Assembly: GCF_003367355.1 (NCBI RefSeq)
Contig: NZ_CP031413.1
Location: forward strand, 496,001 to 560,000
Length of the DNA: 64,000 bases
Reading direction: 5' to 3'
From: Lysobacter sp. TY2-98
Lineage (GTDB): Bacteria; Pseudomonadota; Gammaproteobacteria; Xanthomonadales; Xanthomonadaceae
Under the pieces are notes generated by a model. It did no database searches, was not told where the DNA came from, and was given only the letters and a program-made list of their open reading frames with translations. This document shows positions 29,536 through 39,301 of the stretch, one piece after another. How positions within the stretch are numbered: position 1 is the stretch's first letter; each line of letters begins with the position of its first letter. The position numbers were made by a program, and so were the translations under genes.

Positions 29536-30864
29536 TCAGGAGGGCAGCGACGACAGCTGTTGCGACAGGTACGTGCTGGTCGATTGCAGCTTGCTCACGA
29601 GAGCATCGAGCGCGGTGAACTGCGTGCGGTACTGCGTGGTCAGCTGATCGATGTGTACCTCGTAGTTATCGCGCTGCTTCTGCAAATCCTTGAGCTTTTT
29701 ATTCAGACCATCGGTACGGCTGCTCAAAACGCTGCCGGTGCCGACCCAGGAATCCATCGCGCTGCGCATCTGCTTGCCCAGCGGCGCGCTCGATCCGAAC
29801 ATCTTGCTGACGGCAGCGGGGTCGGCCGCGATCGCGGTGTCGAACTTCGCGCCATCGAGCGTGAGCGAGCCGTCGACGGCGGTCTTGAAGCCCAGCTTCG
29901 ACAGATCGCCGTACGCGCCCGAGATCATCGAGCGCATGCCCTGCATGATCGAGCGCGGCGTCGCATCGCCGACCAGCGTGCCGGCGGTCTTGCCGTCGGA
30001 GCCGGCCTGCGTGAGCGAGCGCATCTGGCTAAGCGCGGTGTTGTACGAACTCACGAACACCAGCAGCGATGCCTTGAGCGAGCTCGCATCGGTGGTGACG
30101 TCCAGCGCGAACGGGGTATTCGGCGCGGCCTTGGTGAGCGTGAGCGTGACGCCGTCGAGGCCATCGCTGATCGTGTTCGAGCTCGACGTGCGCAGCACGC
30201 CGTCGATCTTCACTTGCGCGTCCTGGGCCGGCGAGAGCTGCGTCATCGTGCCGCCAGTCGTCGCCAAGACGCCGAGGTTGCCGTCGCCGCCACTCGTCGT
30301 GATCGTGAGCTGACCCGCGCTGCCGGTTTTCGTCGACGCGATGGTGAGCACGTCGCCCGCGTCGCCGTGCACGATCGTCGCGTTGACGCCCTGCGCGCTC
30401 ATCTTGGAATTGATGGCATCGCGAATGCCGGCGAGCGTGCCACTGCCGTCGGCGATGTCGATGTCGACCGCATTGCCGGTGCCGACCTGGATGCTCAGGC
30501 GGCCGTAGCCGAGTTGCGCGACCTTGTCGGCCGGCGCGGCCTGCAACTTGTGCGCGGTGGCGAGGCGTTCGACGCTGATCTGGTAGTTGCCGAGCTTCGC
30601 GGACGACGTCGCGCTCGCGGTGTAACCCGCGTCCGTCGCGACCGTCGCCTTGCGGCCGGGCAGGGCACCGTCGCCGTCGTAGCGCTTGAGCGCGCTCTGC
30701 AGGCTCGACATCGCGCTGGTGATCTGGCCGAACGCGGAGATCTGCGCCTGCGCGGTGGTCTGCACCTTGTCGAAGCGCTTGTCGGTCGGCGCGCGCTCGG
30801 CGGCGATCAGCTGGCTGACGAGCGTGGTGACGTCGATGGACCCGCCGCCGGAAATGCTGGCCAT
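29536..30864 (-). CDS. fliD: FliD, flagellar filament cap
   Basis: 442 residues, ATG at 30864. N-terminal FliD region (SGGGSIDVTTLVSQLIAAERAPTD, residues 5-28), Ala/Gly/Thr-rich D2-D3 middle, and a helical C-terminus with TQYRTQFTALDALVSKLQSTSTYLSQQL. Exported cap that places flagellin subunits at the filament tip. A consensus sigma-28 promoter lies upstream. Confidence 0.95.
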   Translation of the reverse strand: MASISGGGSIDVTTLVSQLIAAERAPTDKRFDKVQTTAQAQISAFGQITSAMSSLQSALKRYDGDGALPGRKATVATDAGYTASATSSAKLGNYQISVERLATAHKLQAAPADKVAQLGYGRLSIQVGTGNAVDIDIADGSGTLAGIRDAINSKMSAQGVNATIVHGDAGDVLTIASTKTGSAGQLTITTSGGDGNLGVLATTGGTMTQLSPAQDAQVKIDGVLRTSSSNTISDGLDGVTLTLTKAAPNTPFALDVTTDASSLKASLLVFVSSYNTALSQMRSLTQAGSDGKTAGTLVGDATPRSIMQGMRSMISGAYGDLSKLGFKTAVDGSLTLDGAKFDTAIAADPAAVSKMFGSSAPLGKQMRSAMDSWVGTGSVLSSRTDGLNKKLKDLQKQRDNYEVHIDQLTTQYRTQFTALDALVSKLQSTSTYLSQQLSSLPS

Positions 30865-30906
30865 GAAACCTCCGGTGCGCCACGGTGCGGCGCTTTCCCG
30901 GGTTGG

Positions 30907-30933
30907 TTAACGGCGCCTTCGGGCCGTGCTTTA
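30907..30933 (-). promoter_or_regulatory. Sigma-28 promoter of fliD operon
   Basis: TAAA-N15-GCCGTTAA on the minus strand, one base from the consensus -10 GCCGATAA; leader of about 36 nt to fliD. Confidence 0.85.
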
Positions 30934-30947
30934 GCGGCCTTGGCGAC

Positions 30948-31268
30948 TCAGGCGCGTGTGTCGAGCAGCGAACCGGTCAGGGCGAGCCGGCGCGCGATCG
31001 TGAGCGCGGTCTCATCGGGAATCTGCAGGATTACCGCGCCGTCGTGATCGAGCACGGAAACGACGATGCGGTGCGACGCGCTGTCCACGCGGAAACGCAG
31101 CGAGGTGTCGCTGTCGGCGAGGAGATCGTCGAGCTGCTTCTGCAGCGCGGCGGGCGTGCGCGGTGGTGCGGGTGCCACCGGCGCGGCGTGCGCCAACGAC
31201 GAAACCCCGGCGCCGGGCGTCGAGGTGGGAGGTAATGCTGCGGGCTTGACGGATGCGATGTCGGACAC
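30948..31268 (-). CDS. flaG: FlaG family protein
   Basis: 106 residues from a GTG at 31268. A Pro/Ala-rich N-terminus (to about 45) then a FlaG domain: LQKQLDDLLADSDTSLRFRVD and IVVSVLDHDGAVILQIPDETALTIARRL. FlaG modulates filament length in polar-flagellated bacteria. Lies between fliC and fliD, as usual. The RBS is poor (AAGGCGAC), and a hairpin separates it from fliC. Confidence 0.88.
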   Translation of the reverse strand: MSDIASVKPAALPPTSTPGAGVSSLAHAAPVAPAPPRTPAALQKQLDDLLADSDTSLRFRVDSASHRIVVSVLDHDGAVILQIPDETALTIARRLALTGSLLDTRA

Positions 31269-31287
31269 GTCGCCTTATCCGGAACGA

Positions 31288-31312
31288 CCCGGGATGCATG
31301 ACGCATCCCGGG
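31288..31312 (-). terminator. Hairpin between fliC and flaG
   Basis: Perfect 10-bp stem cccgggatgc/gcatcccggg with a five-base loop, 24 bp past the fliC stop. The T-run is weak on both sides, so it may attenuate or stabilise fliC mRNA rather than fully terminate. Confidence 0.65.
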
Positions 31313-31336
31313 CCGAGTTTTCCAGCGGAGAGTCGC

Positions 31337-32482
31337 TTAGCGGAGCAGGCTGAGGACGCCCTGCGTCGCCTGGTTCGCCTGGGCGAGCATCGCCGTACCG
31401 GCCTGCTGCAGGATCTGCGTGCGCGACAGCTCGGCGGTTTCCTTGGCGTAGTCGGCGTCGCGGATACGGCTGCGCGAAGCGGACAGGTTCTCGGAGGTGG
31501 TGTTGAGGTTCGACACGACCGAGCTGAAGCGGTTCTGCAGCGCGCCGAGGTTTGCACGCGAGGTGTTCACCGACTTCAGTGCCGCGTCGGCGACGTCGAT
31601 CGCCATCTGTGCGCCAGCGAAGGACGACACGTTGACGTTGCCGATACCGGTGGTGGTCGAGCTCGTCGCCGAGAAGGCGTTGGCGAAGCCGGCAACCGTT
31701 GCGCTGTTCGTCGTACCGGCGATCGTGATCGCGGCGGACGACGAGAGCGTCAGCTGGCCCGAAGCCTGGTCGTACGAGGCGCCGACGCCGGTCTGCGCGG
31801 AGACGCGGTTGATCGCTTCGGCGAGCTGGCCGACGCGCTCCTGGGCGCTACCGGCCGCGGTGATCGCGCCGATGTCGGTACCGTTGATCGTCACGCCGCC
31901 CGCAGCGATCGCCGTGGCGAAGCCGGTGACCGACGACGCGGCGACCGAACCCGAGTAACGCGTGACGGCGCCACCGAGGGCCGAGGTCTGCACGTTCGCG
32001 ATCGACGCGACCGTGATCGTCTCGCCCGAGTTCGCGCCGACCTGGAAGGCGACGCCGGCGAACGAACCGTCGAGCAGGTTCACGCCGTTGAACTTGGTGG
32101 TGGCCGACACGCGCTGGATTTCCGACTGCAGCTGCGTGACTTCGGCGTTCAGCGCGTCACGGTCCGACTGCGAGTTCGTGCCGTTCGAGGCCTGCACGGC
32201 CAGCTCGCGGATACGCTGCAGGTTGTTGCCGACTTCGCCGAGGGCGCCTTCCGCCGTCTGGGCGAGCGACACGCCGTCGTTGGCGTTGCGGGCGGCCTGG
32301 TCGAGGCCACGGATCTGCGAGGTCATGCGCTCGGAGATCGAGAGGCCGGCGGCGTCGTCCTTCGCGCTGTTGATGCGCAGGCCCGACGACAGGCGCTGGA
32401 TGCTGGTGGCGAGGCTGGCACCGCTGGTCGTCAGATTGCGCTGCGCGTTCAGCGACATCACGTTGGTATTAATTGCGGCCAT
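31337..32482 (-). CDS. fliC: Flagellin FliC
   Basis: 381 residues, ATG at 32482. Conserved D0/D1 ends: [17 protein letters not shown] with [19 protein letters not shown] at the N-terminus, and [21 protein letters not shown] with [13 protein letters not shown] at the C-terminus. The variable surface-exposed centre (about 165-285) is Ser/Thr/Ala-rich. It is the only flagellin gene in this window. Exported by the flagellar apparatus with FliS help. Confidence 0.97.
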   Translation of the reverse strand: MAAINTNVMSLNAQRNLTTSGASLATSIQRLSSGLRINSAKDDAAGLSISERMTSQIRGLDQAARNANDGVSLAQTAEGALGEVGNNLQRIRELAVQASNGTNSQSDRDALNAEVTQLQSEIQRVSATTKFNGVNLLDGSFAGVAFQVGANSGETITVASIANVQTSALGGAVTRYSGSVAASSVTGFATAIAAGGVTINGTDIGAITAAGSAQERVGQLAEAINRVSAQTGVGASYDQASGQLTLSSSAAITIAGTTNSATVAGFANAFSATSSTTTGIGNVNVSSFAGAQMAIDVADAALKSVNTSRANLGALQNRFSSVVSNLNTTSENLSASRSRIRDADYAKETAELSRTQILQQAGTAMLAQANQATQGVLSLLR

Positions 32483-32581
32483 TTCTGCTTGTCTCCAGTT
32501 ATGTTCCGGCGGGGCGGCGAAAGCCTTTCGAGCCGGTTTCCGCAGGGTTCGGCGGGATTGCCTTCGCCGCTGCTGTGGTGA

Positions 32582-32609
32582 GTAACGGCATCCCCGGCGC
32601 CGGGCTTTA
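32582..32609 (-). promoter_or_regulatory. Probable sigma-28 promoter of fliC
   Basis: TAAA-N16-GCCGTTAC on the minus strand, spacing one base over consensus. Leader about 93 nt. The remaining DNA from 32,483 to 32,904 shows no gene; it holds the fliC leader and GC-rich spacer. Confidence 0.68.
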
Positions 32610-32904
32610 GGCCGCTTTCATGCGTCAAGACGTTTTTGCGCGAGTTGTGATGCGCATCGCGGCCACCGCGCATGCGCGTTCGGCTGCGATGCGGAAAACT
32701 TGAGCGGCCGTTCGCACGCGATGCAGATCGAATGCGCGAAATCGAGGGGCGACGTTATCGGCGGCGACGGCGAAAAATTGAGTTTTCGCCGGGATTCGCG
32801 CGCATCTGGCGAATTCATGGACGCGGTGTCGCGATCGAGGGTATGTGCGACGACGCGGATGTACCGGGCGCATGACTTGCGCGCTGTGCACGAAGGTCGA
32901 CACC

Positions 32905-32938
32905 AAAAGAAAAACGCGACGCACAAGGCGTCGCGTTT
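32905..32938 (-). terminator. Rho-independent terminator after ycgR
   Basis: Stem AACGCGACGC/GCGTCGCGTT with a four- to five-base loop, followed on the minus strand by TTTTTCTTTT, 27 bp beyond the ycgR stop. Ends the flgJKL-ycgR unit before fliC. Confidence 0.85.
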
Positions 32939-32964
32939 CGTCGTGCAGCGCAGCGGTACGCGCG

Positions 32965-33717
32965 TCAGTCGTCGCGCATCTTCGCCATGTGCATGCGATC
33001 GAGCTGCATCACGTAACGCAGCAGGCGCGCCTGGTCCTGCACGGTGAGGTCGACGAAGCTGCAGCCTGCGCGCCAGACGCGACGACCGCGCTGGTCGATG
33101 CGCTGCGCATGCTGCACGCGCAACGTCACCGTCATCGATTCCTGGTCCGGCAGTTCGAGGATCACGCCGGGGAACAAATCGCCGGTGTTGATCTCGATGC
33201 TGGCGTCGTCGCTGGTGAGTACTGCAAGGCCACCCCCGCCGATGTCGGCGATGCTCGCGCGCACGACGCGACGATCGCCGCCCTCCGCGTTCACCGGAAG
33301 AATGCAGGACACCGTGCCCGGCGGCTCGCGACGCACGTACTCGCGACGCTGCAGGTGCATCACCTTGACCGGGATCGGCACTTCGAGCGCGGGCAGGCCT
33401 TCGTATGTGCCGGTGCGCGCGGCGCCGGTGGCGAAGCGGACGGTGATGCGATCGACCGAGCTTTCGAAGCGCAGTCGATCGGCGGCGAGCAGTTGTTCGG
33501 TGAGCGCCGCATCGCGCGGCACGTCGATCCACATCGACGACGGGCCGACGGCGAGCGCGACGGAGACCGCGTTCTCGGTGCCGGCCGCGTGCACGAGCAG
33601 TACGCAATGCTTGTCGACGAGCTGCTTCAGGCAGCCGCGGATGTCCGCGGGGTGATGGAGCATGTACTTCTCGTACAGGCTCTCGCCTTCGGTCGGGGCG
33701 GGCGGAAGCTCGCTCAT
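32965..33717 (-). CDS. ycgR: YcgR-type PilZ flagellar brake
   Basis: 250 residues from the ATG at 33717 (MSELPPAPTEG); a GTG at 33753 is less likely. The N-terminal YcgR (PilZN) domain is followed by PilZ with the cyclic-di-GMP motif RREYVR (124-129) and the second motif ADIGGGG (157-163). It binds cyclic-di-GMP and slows or biases the motor at the cell pole. Follows flgL by 63 bp. Confidence 0.9.
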   Translation of the reverse strand: MSELPPAPTEGESLYEKYMLHHPADIRGCLKQLVDKHCVLLVHAAGTENAVSVALAVGPSSMWIDVPRDAALTEQLLAADRLRFESSVDRITVRFATGAARTGTYEGLPALEVPIPVKVMHLQRREYVRREPPGTVSCILPVNAEGGDRRVVRASIADIGGGGLAVLTSDDASIEINTGDLFPGVILELPDQESMTVTLRVQHAQRIDQRGRRVWRAGCSFVDLTVQDQARLLRYVMQLDRMHMAKMRDD

Positions 33718-33780
33718 GCGATGGCGTTCCGGGGGGCGGCGTACGGTCGCCACGGGGTCGGGATCAGCATGCGGCCGACT

Positions 33781-34971
33781 TTACAGCTTGTCGAAGAGGG
33801 ACATCGACTGTACCCGCAGCATGGTCTTCTGGGCGGCCTCGATGGCGGTCATCTGCAGGCTCAGGCGGGTGCTGGCCTCGGCGTAGTCGGTGTCGCGCAG
33901 GCCCGAGAGGGTGTCCTTGAGCGAGAGCGCGGTGCCGGAGCGGTCGTCGGCGGCCTGGTCGAGCGAGGCCAGCCGCGCGCCGGTGGTCGCACGGACGCTG
34001 AGGAAATGCTCCTGCGCAGCGGTGATGTCCGACAGCGCGGTCGTCATCGCATTGCCGTTCTGCGCCTTCTGCTGCGCAGTGATCGTCGGTGTTTCCAGCG
34101 CGTCGGCCAGGGTCTGGAGCGTGGTGAACACGTCCTGGCGCGGTGCGGACTGCAGGGTGAAGGTGTCGCCCGTCGCGGGCGCGCCGGTCAGGCGCGTCTT
34201 GATGCCGGCGACCTGCAGCGTGTCGCCATCGGTGTAGGTGCCGCTGCCGACCACGGTCGCGCCGTCGAGCACGCGCCATGCGCCGGGCGCGGTGAATTCG
34301 AGGGTGAGCGTGCGTCCGTTCCAGGCGGCCGGATCGGTGACGCTGGTGGACTGCAGCACGCCGGTGCCGGTGTTCGCCGCGGTGGCACTCGCGCGGATCG
34401 TGCCGTCGCCGGTGCGCGCGCGCATGAACACCGCGCTGCCCGGGTCGGCGTCGGCCAGCGCCATGTCGGCGGAGACTTCCACGCGGTTCTGGCCGTCGTC
34501 GCCGTTGTAAGTTACGACGCCCGCCGCGTCCGAGAACGGCACGACGCCGTCGCGCTGGCCGGCGAACAGCGAACGTCCGTTGCCGTCGTTGCGGTTCGCG
34601 ACGTCGATCAGGCTCGCGCGCAGGTGGCGGATTTCCGAGGCCGCCATCTGGCGGTCGTAGTCGGACATCGTGCCGTTGTTCGCCTGCACGACGAGTTCGC
34701 GCACGCGCGTGAGGTAGTCGTTGCCGTCGCTGAGCGCGGCTTCCTGTGCCTGCAGGCGGTTCTGCAGCAGGCCGGCGCTCTTCTCGAAGTTGTCGAGCTG
34801 CGACACCGCGTAGTCGATGCGCTGCGCCTGCGCCATGCCGGCCGGATCGTCGGCGGCGCGCGTGAGCTTCACGCCCGTCGCGAGCTGTTGCTGCGTCTTC
34901 GAGATGTCGGTCTGGTGGCGCATGAGCGCCGCGAGTCCCTGCTGGTACAGGCCGGAGGTGGAGATGCGCAT
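33781..34971 (-). CDS. flgL: FlgL, hook-filament junction protein 2
   Basis: 396 residues from the ATG at 34971 (MRISTSGLYQQGLAALM). Flagellin-like ends: QQQLATGVKLTRAADDPAGMAQ at the N-terminus and ATTGARLASLDQ with SGLRDTDYAEASTRLSLQM at the C-terminus. The frame is open far upstream through flgK, but this start matches the family. Joins hook to filament with FlgK. Confidence 0.95.
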   Translation of the reverse strand: MRISTSGLYQQGLAALMRHQTDISKTQQQLATGVKLTRAADDPAGMAQAQRIDYAVSQLDNFEKSAGLLQNRLQAQEAALSDGNDYLTRVRELVVQANNGTMSDYDRQMAASEIRHLRASLIDVANRNDGNGRSLFAGQRDGVVPFSDAAGVVTYNGDDGQNRVEVSADMALADADPGSAVFMRARTGDGTIRASATAANTGTGVLQSTSVTDPAAWNGRTLTLEFTAPGAWRVLDGATVVGSGTYTDGDTLQVAGIKTRLTGAPATGDTFTLQSAPRQDVFTTLQTLADALETPTITAQQKAQNGNAMTTALSDITAAQEHFLSVRATTGARLASLDQAADDRSGTALSLKDTLSGLRDTDYAEASTRLSLQMTAIEAAQKTMLRVQSMSLFDKL

Positions 34972-34988
34972 GCGATCGGTTCTCCGGA

Positions 34989-36863
34989 TCAGCGGCGCAC
35001 GGCGCCGAGCAGCGTCTGGAACATGGTGTCGGCCGCGGAGATCACCTGCGCCGCAGCCTGGTAGGCCTGCTGGTAGCGCAGCATGTCCGCGGCTTCCTCG
35101 TCGAGGTTCACGCCGGACACGGAATCGCGTTCGGCGGTGATCTGGTCGTGCAGCACCTGCTGCGCCTCGAGGTTCATCTGCGCATTGGCCGAGTCCGAGC
35201 CGATGCGCGAGGTGATGCGCGACAGGCCGGTGGTCATGCCCATCGTGCCGCCGTCGAGCACCGTCTTGTCGTCGAGTGCGGCGAGCAGGCGCGCATTGCT
35301 GTTGTCGGTGGACTTCGCCGGCGTGCGCGACAGCGTGAACGAGTCGCCGGCTTCCGGCGTGCCGTCGACCGCCATCGACCAGCTGGTGCCGGCGATCGGC
35401 TGGCCCGGCGTGAACACCTGCGGCGCGCCGCCGTCGATGGTGTAGTGGGTGGCGTCGATGAAGTCGATCTGCGCCGTGGTGAACGAGGCGAACTGCGTGG
35501 CGTCCGTCACCTGCATCGTGCCCGGCTTGGCGTTGCCGAGGTTCGTCGTGTCGATCTTCGCGGTGAGCGGGGACGCCGCCGCAATCTTGTTCGGATCCTT
35601 CTGGATCAGCTGCAGCGAACCCGCGGCTTCCGAGGTCGGGCGCAGCGTGAACTTGTCGCCGTTGGCGGCGGCGCCGCTGACGACCAGCGATACGCCTTCG
35701 ACCACCAGCGGACTCGCGGCCGTGCCGGTGCCGGTCATCGTCAGCGCTTGACCCGTGCCCGAGCGGAACGCGCTCCAGGTGCCGGCGTTGAAGCGCAGCT
35801 CGACGTCCGAACCCTTGAGCGCGCTGACGTCGGTGATGCTCGCAGCGAACGACGCGGTGCCGGTATTCAGTGCGTTCGCGTTGACCGGCGGCGGCACGAT
35901 CGAGAACAGGTCGGCACCCGCGGCGCCGGTGTAGTCGACGCCCGCGCGGTTCTGCGTGTTCATCGAGACGGCGAACGCGGTGGCCATGCGACCGAGGTCG
36001 GCACGCGCGGGGTCGAGCACGCGCTCGCGGAATTCGAGCAGGCCACCGATCTCGCCGGACAGCGAACCTGACGGCAGCTTGACCACGCCGCCCGGCGTGT
36101 CCATTGACAGCACCTTGCGATCGGCGCGATAGGGATCCTGCGCGAGTGTCAGCTTCCCGGCGCGTGCGCCCAGCACGAGCGCCTGGCCGCCGCTGAACAC
36201 GTTCAACGCACCGTCGTCTTGCGGAACGACCTGCGCGCCGGTCAGTGCGGCGAGTTTGTCGATGCGCAGGTCGCGCTGGTCGATGAGGTCCGGGCTCGCG
36301 TTCGAGCCGGACGTGGTGATCTGTTCGTTGAGCTTGGCGATTTCGGTCGCGAGCTGGTTGGCGACGTCGACCTGCGCGGCGAGGCGCTGGTCGGATTCGG
36401 TGCCCATTGACGTCAGCTGCGAATCCATCGCGCGAAAACGCGCCGCGAGCTGGTCGGCCGAGTCGAGCATGGCGCCGCGCGCGATGCTGGAGCCGGGCTC
36501 GGACACCACGCCCTTCACCGTGCCGTAGAAGTTCGACCACGGCGTCGCGAGCCCGGTCGACGAATTGCTGAACAGTCCGTCGAGGCGATCGGCGTAGGTG
36601 CTGAGCTGCTTGAGGCGACCGAGTTCGCCGCTGCTGTCGGCCTGGCGCGCGAAGTTGAGGCCGTCGGCAAGACGCTGAAGTTTCTGGATCGACACGCCGG
36701 AACCGACGTAACCCGCGCCGACGTTCTGCCCGGGCCGCGCTTCGAGATCGACACGCTGGCGCGAGTAGCCTTCCGTGTTGACGTTGGCGACGTTGTGGCT
36801 GACGGTGCCGAGCGCGCGCTGGAAGGCGAGCAGGGCGCTGGTGCCGGTGGAGAGCACGCTCAT
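34989..36863 (-). CDS. flgK: FlgK, hook-filament junction protein 1
   Basis: 624 residues, ATG at 36863. N-terminal LLAFQRALGTVSHNVANVNTEGYSRQRV is the rod/hook family motif, and the C-terminus (GVNLDEEAADMLRYQQAYQ, AAQVISAADTMFQTLL) is typical of FlgK. The middle repeats AANGDKFTLRPTS-like and AGDSFTLSRTP-like beta units. Exported junction protein. Three bases separate it from flgJ. Confidence 0.96.
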   Translation of the reverse strand: MSVLSTGTSALLAFQRALGTVSHNVANVNTEGYSRQRVDLEARPGQNVGAGYVGSGVSIQKLQRLADGLNFARQADSSGELGRLKQLSTYADRLDGLFSNSSTGLATPWSNFYGTVKGVVSEPGSSIARGAMLDSADQLAARFRAMDSQLTSMGTESDQRLAAQVDVANQLATEIAKLNEQITTSGSNASPDLIDQRDLRIDKLAALTGAQVVPQDDGALNVFSGGQALVLGARAGKLTLAQDPYRADRKVLSMDTPGGVVKLPSGSLSGEIGGLLEFRERVLDPARADLGRMATAFAVSMNTQNRAGVDYTGAAGADLFSIVPPPVNANALNTGTASFAASITDVSALKGSDVELRFNAGTWSAFRSGTGQALTMTGTGTAASPLVVEGVSLVVSGAAANGDKFTLRPTSEAAGSLQLIQKDPNKIAAASPLTAKIDTTNLGNAKPGTMQVTDATQFASFTTAQIDFIDATHYTIDGGAPQVFTPGQPIAGTSWSMAVDGTPEAGDSFTLSRTPAKSTDNSNARLLAALDDKTVLDGGTMGMTTGLSRITSRIGSDSANAQMNLEAQQVLHDQITAERDSVSGVNLDEEAADMLRYQQAYQAAAQVISAADTMFQTLLGAVRR

Positions 36864-36866
36864 GGT

Positions 36867-37853
36867 TTACGCACTCCCCAGTGCAGCGAGCGCGCGGCGC
36901 ATGGTGGCGCCGTTCGCGATCGCGGTGATCTTGTTGGCGTACGACGGATCCGTTGCATAACCCGCGTGTTGCAGTGCGGACGCGAATGCATGCGCATCCT
37001 CGCCGGTGCCGCGTGCATTCGCGTAGCGGCCGCCGCCGAGCAGACGCGCGTAGTCGGAGAAGCTGTCCGCCGGCGTGCTGTAGGAACGGAAATTCGCGCG
37101 CTGGCTCTGGCGCACGCCGTCGACGTATTCGTGCGTAGCCGAGGCCACGCTCTTGCCGCTCCAGCCGCCGCCGGCCTTGATGCCGAACAGGTTGTGCGAC
37201 ACGTTGCCGTTGCCGCCGACGAGCTTGCGACCCCAGCCCGTTTCCAACGCGGCTTGGGCGATCAGCGCCTTGGCCGAAACGCCGAGTTCCTGCGCGACCT
37301 TCTTCGCATGGGGCCACAGCGACTTCACGAACGCTTCGGGGCTGCTGCAGTCCATCGGCGTGAGCGGACCGCAGGCGTCGGTGCTGGCAGAGGCGGTGGG
37401 CGCGGGGACGGGCGTCGTCGGTGCGGACAGGGTGTTCATCGAGACGCCGCTGCTCGACGGTGCGAGCTGCAGCGATTCACCGAGCTTCATCGGTGCAAGG
37501 CCCGACGGCGCGGACAGGGGAATCGAGCTGCCTGCCGGGCGCACGAGGGGCAGCGGGCCCTGCACCGCAGGCGTCGACGATTGCCCGGTGCTGCGCTCCA
37601 GCTGCTTCATGATCATCGGTGCGAGGCCGAGGCCGCGCCCCTTGCTCAGCTCCTTGGCGAGCTGGTTGTCGTACATCTCACGATACGTGGTGTCGCCGCC
37701 GGCGAGTGGATCGCCGCTCGATGTGCCACGCATCGACTTGATGAGCATGCTCGCGAACTGGGTCTCCAGCTCGTGGGCGGCCTTTTCCATAGCCGGCCGC
37801 GACGTCGAGGCCGTCTGTGCGTGATCCAGGGCGATGGCGGTTTGAAGGCGCAT
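36867..37853 (-). CDS. flgJ: FlgJ, rod cap and peptidoglycan hydrolase
   Basis: 328 residues, ATG at 37853. The N-terminal rod-cap domain (22-88, AHELETQFASMLIKSMR) and a Pro/Ser linker (90-165) precede a C-terminal glucosaminidase domain (172-325), with catalytic Glu204 in AALETGWG and the family's NLFGIKAGGGWSG. Opens the cell wall for the rod. A sigma-54 motif ends about a turn upstream of the ATG, leaving almost no leader. Confidence 0.94.
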   Translation of the reverse strand: MRLQTAIALDHAQTASTSRPAMEKAAHELETQFASMLIKSMRGTSSGDPLAGGDTTYREMYDNQLAKELSKGRGLGLAPMIMKQLERSTGQSSTPAVQGPLPLVRPAGSSIPLSAPSGLAPMKLGESLQLAPSSSGVSMNTLSAPTTPVPAPTASASTDACGPLTPMDCSSPEAFVKSLWPHAKKVAQELGVSAKALIAQAALETGWGRKLVGGNGNVSHNLFGIKAGGGWSGKSVASATHEYVDGVRQSQRANFRSYSTPADSFSDYARLLGGGRYANARGTGEDAHAFASALQHAGYATDPSYANKITAIANGATMRRALAALGSA

Positions 37854-37864
37854 GTCGGGACCAA

Positions 37865-37880
37865 TGCAAGCGGTGTGCCG
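37865..37880 (-). promoter_or_regulatory. Sigma-54 promoter upstream of flgJ
   Basis: CGGCACA-CCGC-TTGCA on the minus strand. The predicted start falls at about the flgJ ATG, so flgJ mRNA would be nearly leaderless if this site is used. Confidence 0.68.
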
Positions 37881-38022
37881 GGCGGCGGGGCTTCCTGGGT
37901 GGGCGGTGCGGAGTAGAGCGACCGTGTTCCGGTGGTTATCGGCGCAGCGGCCGGTTTCCTTGGACGCGGTGGAACGCGTGACGGCCGTCCGCCTTTCACG
38001 GGCGACCGTCAGAAGTCCGTCG

Positions 38023-39120
38023 TCAGATGACCTCGAGCTCGGCCTTCAGCGCACCTGCGCGCTTGAGCGCTTCGAGAATGGCGACGATGTCGCCCGGCGC
38101 CGCACCGACGGCATTCACCGCGCGCACGATGGCGTCCAGCGACGTGCCGCCTTCGAACTTGAACATGCGGCCGCCGGTCTGCGTGGCCTGGATCGTCGAC
38201 TGCGGCACCACGGCCGTGCCGCCGCCCGCGAACGCGTTCGGCTGGCTGACCTGCGCCGACTCGGTGATCGACACCGTGAGCGAGCCATGCGACACCGCGG
38301 CCGGAAGCACGCTGACATTGCCGCCCATCACCACCGTGCCGGTGCGCGAATTCACGATGACCTTGGCGGCGGCCTCGCCCGGTGAAACGTCGAGCGATTC
38401 GAGCTGGGCGAGGAAGGCGATGCGATCCATCGCCGGCGGCGCGATCTCGATGGTCACGCCGTCGACCGCGCGTGCATGGCCGGGGCCGAACGTGCGATCG
38501 ATCGCGCTGACGATGCGCGAGGCCGTGGTGAAGTCGGAATCGTTGAGATTGAGCGTGACCGCGCCGCCCTGCGGATTGCCGGGCACCGCGCGTTCGACGA
38601 TCGCACCGTTCGGGATCGTGCCGGCGTTGGTCGCGTTGACCTGGATGCGCGAGCCGTCCTTGCCGCCCGCACCGAAACCGCTGATGACGAGCGAACCCTG
38701 CGCGACCGCGTAGACCTGTCCATCGGCGCCCTTGAGCGGCGCCATCAGCAGCGTGCCGCCGCGCAGCGAACCGGCGTTGCCGATCGACGACACGGTGACA
38801 TCGATGTTCTGGCCCGGCTTCGCGTACGGCGGAAGCTCGGCACTGATCGCGACGGCGGCGACGTTCTTGAGCTGCGGATTCACGCCCGGCGGAATGGTGA
38901 CGCCGAGCTGGTCGAGCATCGACTTCAACGACTGCACGGTGAACTGCGTCTGCGAGGTGCGGTCGCCCGAGCCGTCGAGGCCGACGACGAGGCCGTAGCC
39001 GACCAGCGGGTTGCCGCGCACGCCGGCGACCTGCGCGAGGTCCTTGATGCGTTCGGCATGCGCGGGTGCGCCGACGAGCAGCATCGCGACGACCGCGAGG
39101 AGCATCTGCAGGCGCGACAT
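38023..39120 (-). CDS. flgI: FlgI, flagellar P-ring protein
   Basis: 365 residues from the ATG at 39120, chosen because it gives a standard signal peptide ([19 protein letters not shown], cleavage at AHA) and the usual family length. Strong FlgI motifs: [32 protein letters not shown] start (in parts) and [28 protein letters not shown] end. Forms the P ring in the peptidoglycan layer. The frame is open 57 more codons upstream to an ATG at 39291, close to the flgH stop. Confidence 0.94.
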   Translation of the reverse strand: MSRLQMLLAVVAMLLVGAPAHAERIKDLAQVAGVRGNPLVGYGLVVGLDGSGDRTSQTQFTVQSLKSMLDQLGVTIPPGVNPQLKNVAAVAISAELPPYAKPGQNIDVTVSSIGNAGSLRGGTLLMAPLKGADGQVYAVAQGSLVISGFGAGGKDGSRIQVNATNAGTIPNGAIVERAVPGNPQGGAVTLNLNDSDFTTASRIVSAIDRTFGPGHARAVDGVTIEIAPPAMDRIAFLAQLESLDVSPGEAAAKVIVNSRTGTVVMGGNVSVLPAAVSHGSLTVSITESAQVSQPNAFAGGGTAVVPQSTIQATQTGGRMFKFEGGTSLDAIVRAVNAVGAAPGDIVAILEALKRAGALKAELEVI

Positions 39121-39301
39121 GGCGCCACTGCGGAGCGGCGTGCGCGTGACACCGAACTCGGCGTCGCGCGCGGCGTCGAGTTCGAACGGATTGGCCGCGC
39201 GCGTCAGCGGAGCGAAGCTAGGCGCAGGCCGTGGGATCGCCACCGGTGCGTTGTGTTGCGCCAACCGACGCCACATCGAAACAAGATTCATCGTCGCGAC
39301 C

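Noticed and set aside
32845..35064. Long plus-strand open frames antisense to flagellar genes (also 29,560-31,047, 39,011-41,392 and 24,088-25,245)
   Set aside because: Arg/Gly/His-rich products mirroring the third-position GC bias of the minus-strand genes; no RBS or domain.
33781..37317. A 1,178-codon open frame spanning flgL and flgK
   Set aside because: The upstream part is an alternative frame of flgK (Arg-r<br>ich shadow); flgL begins at 34,971 with family-typical sequence.
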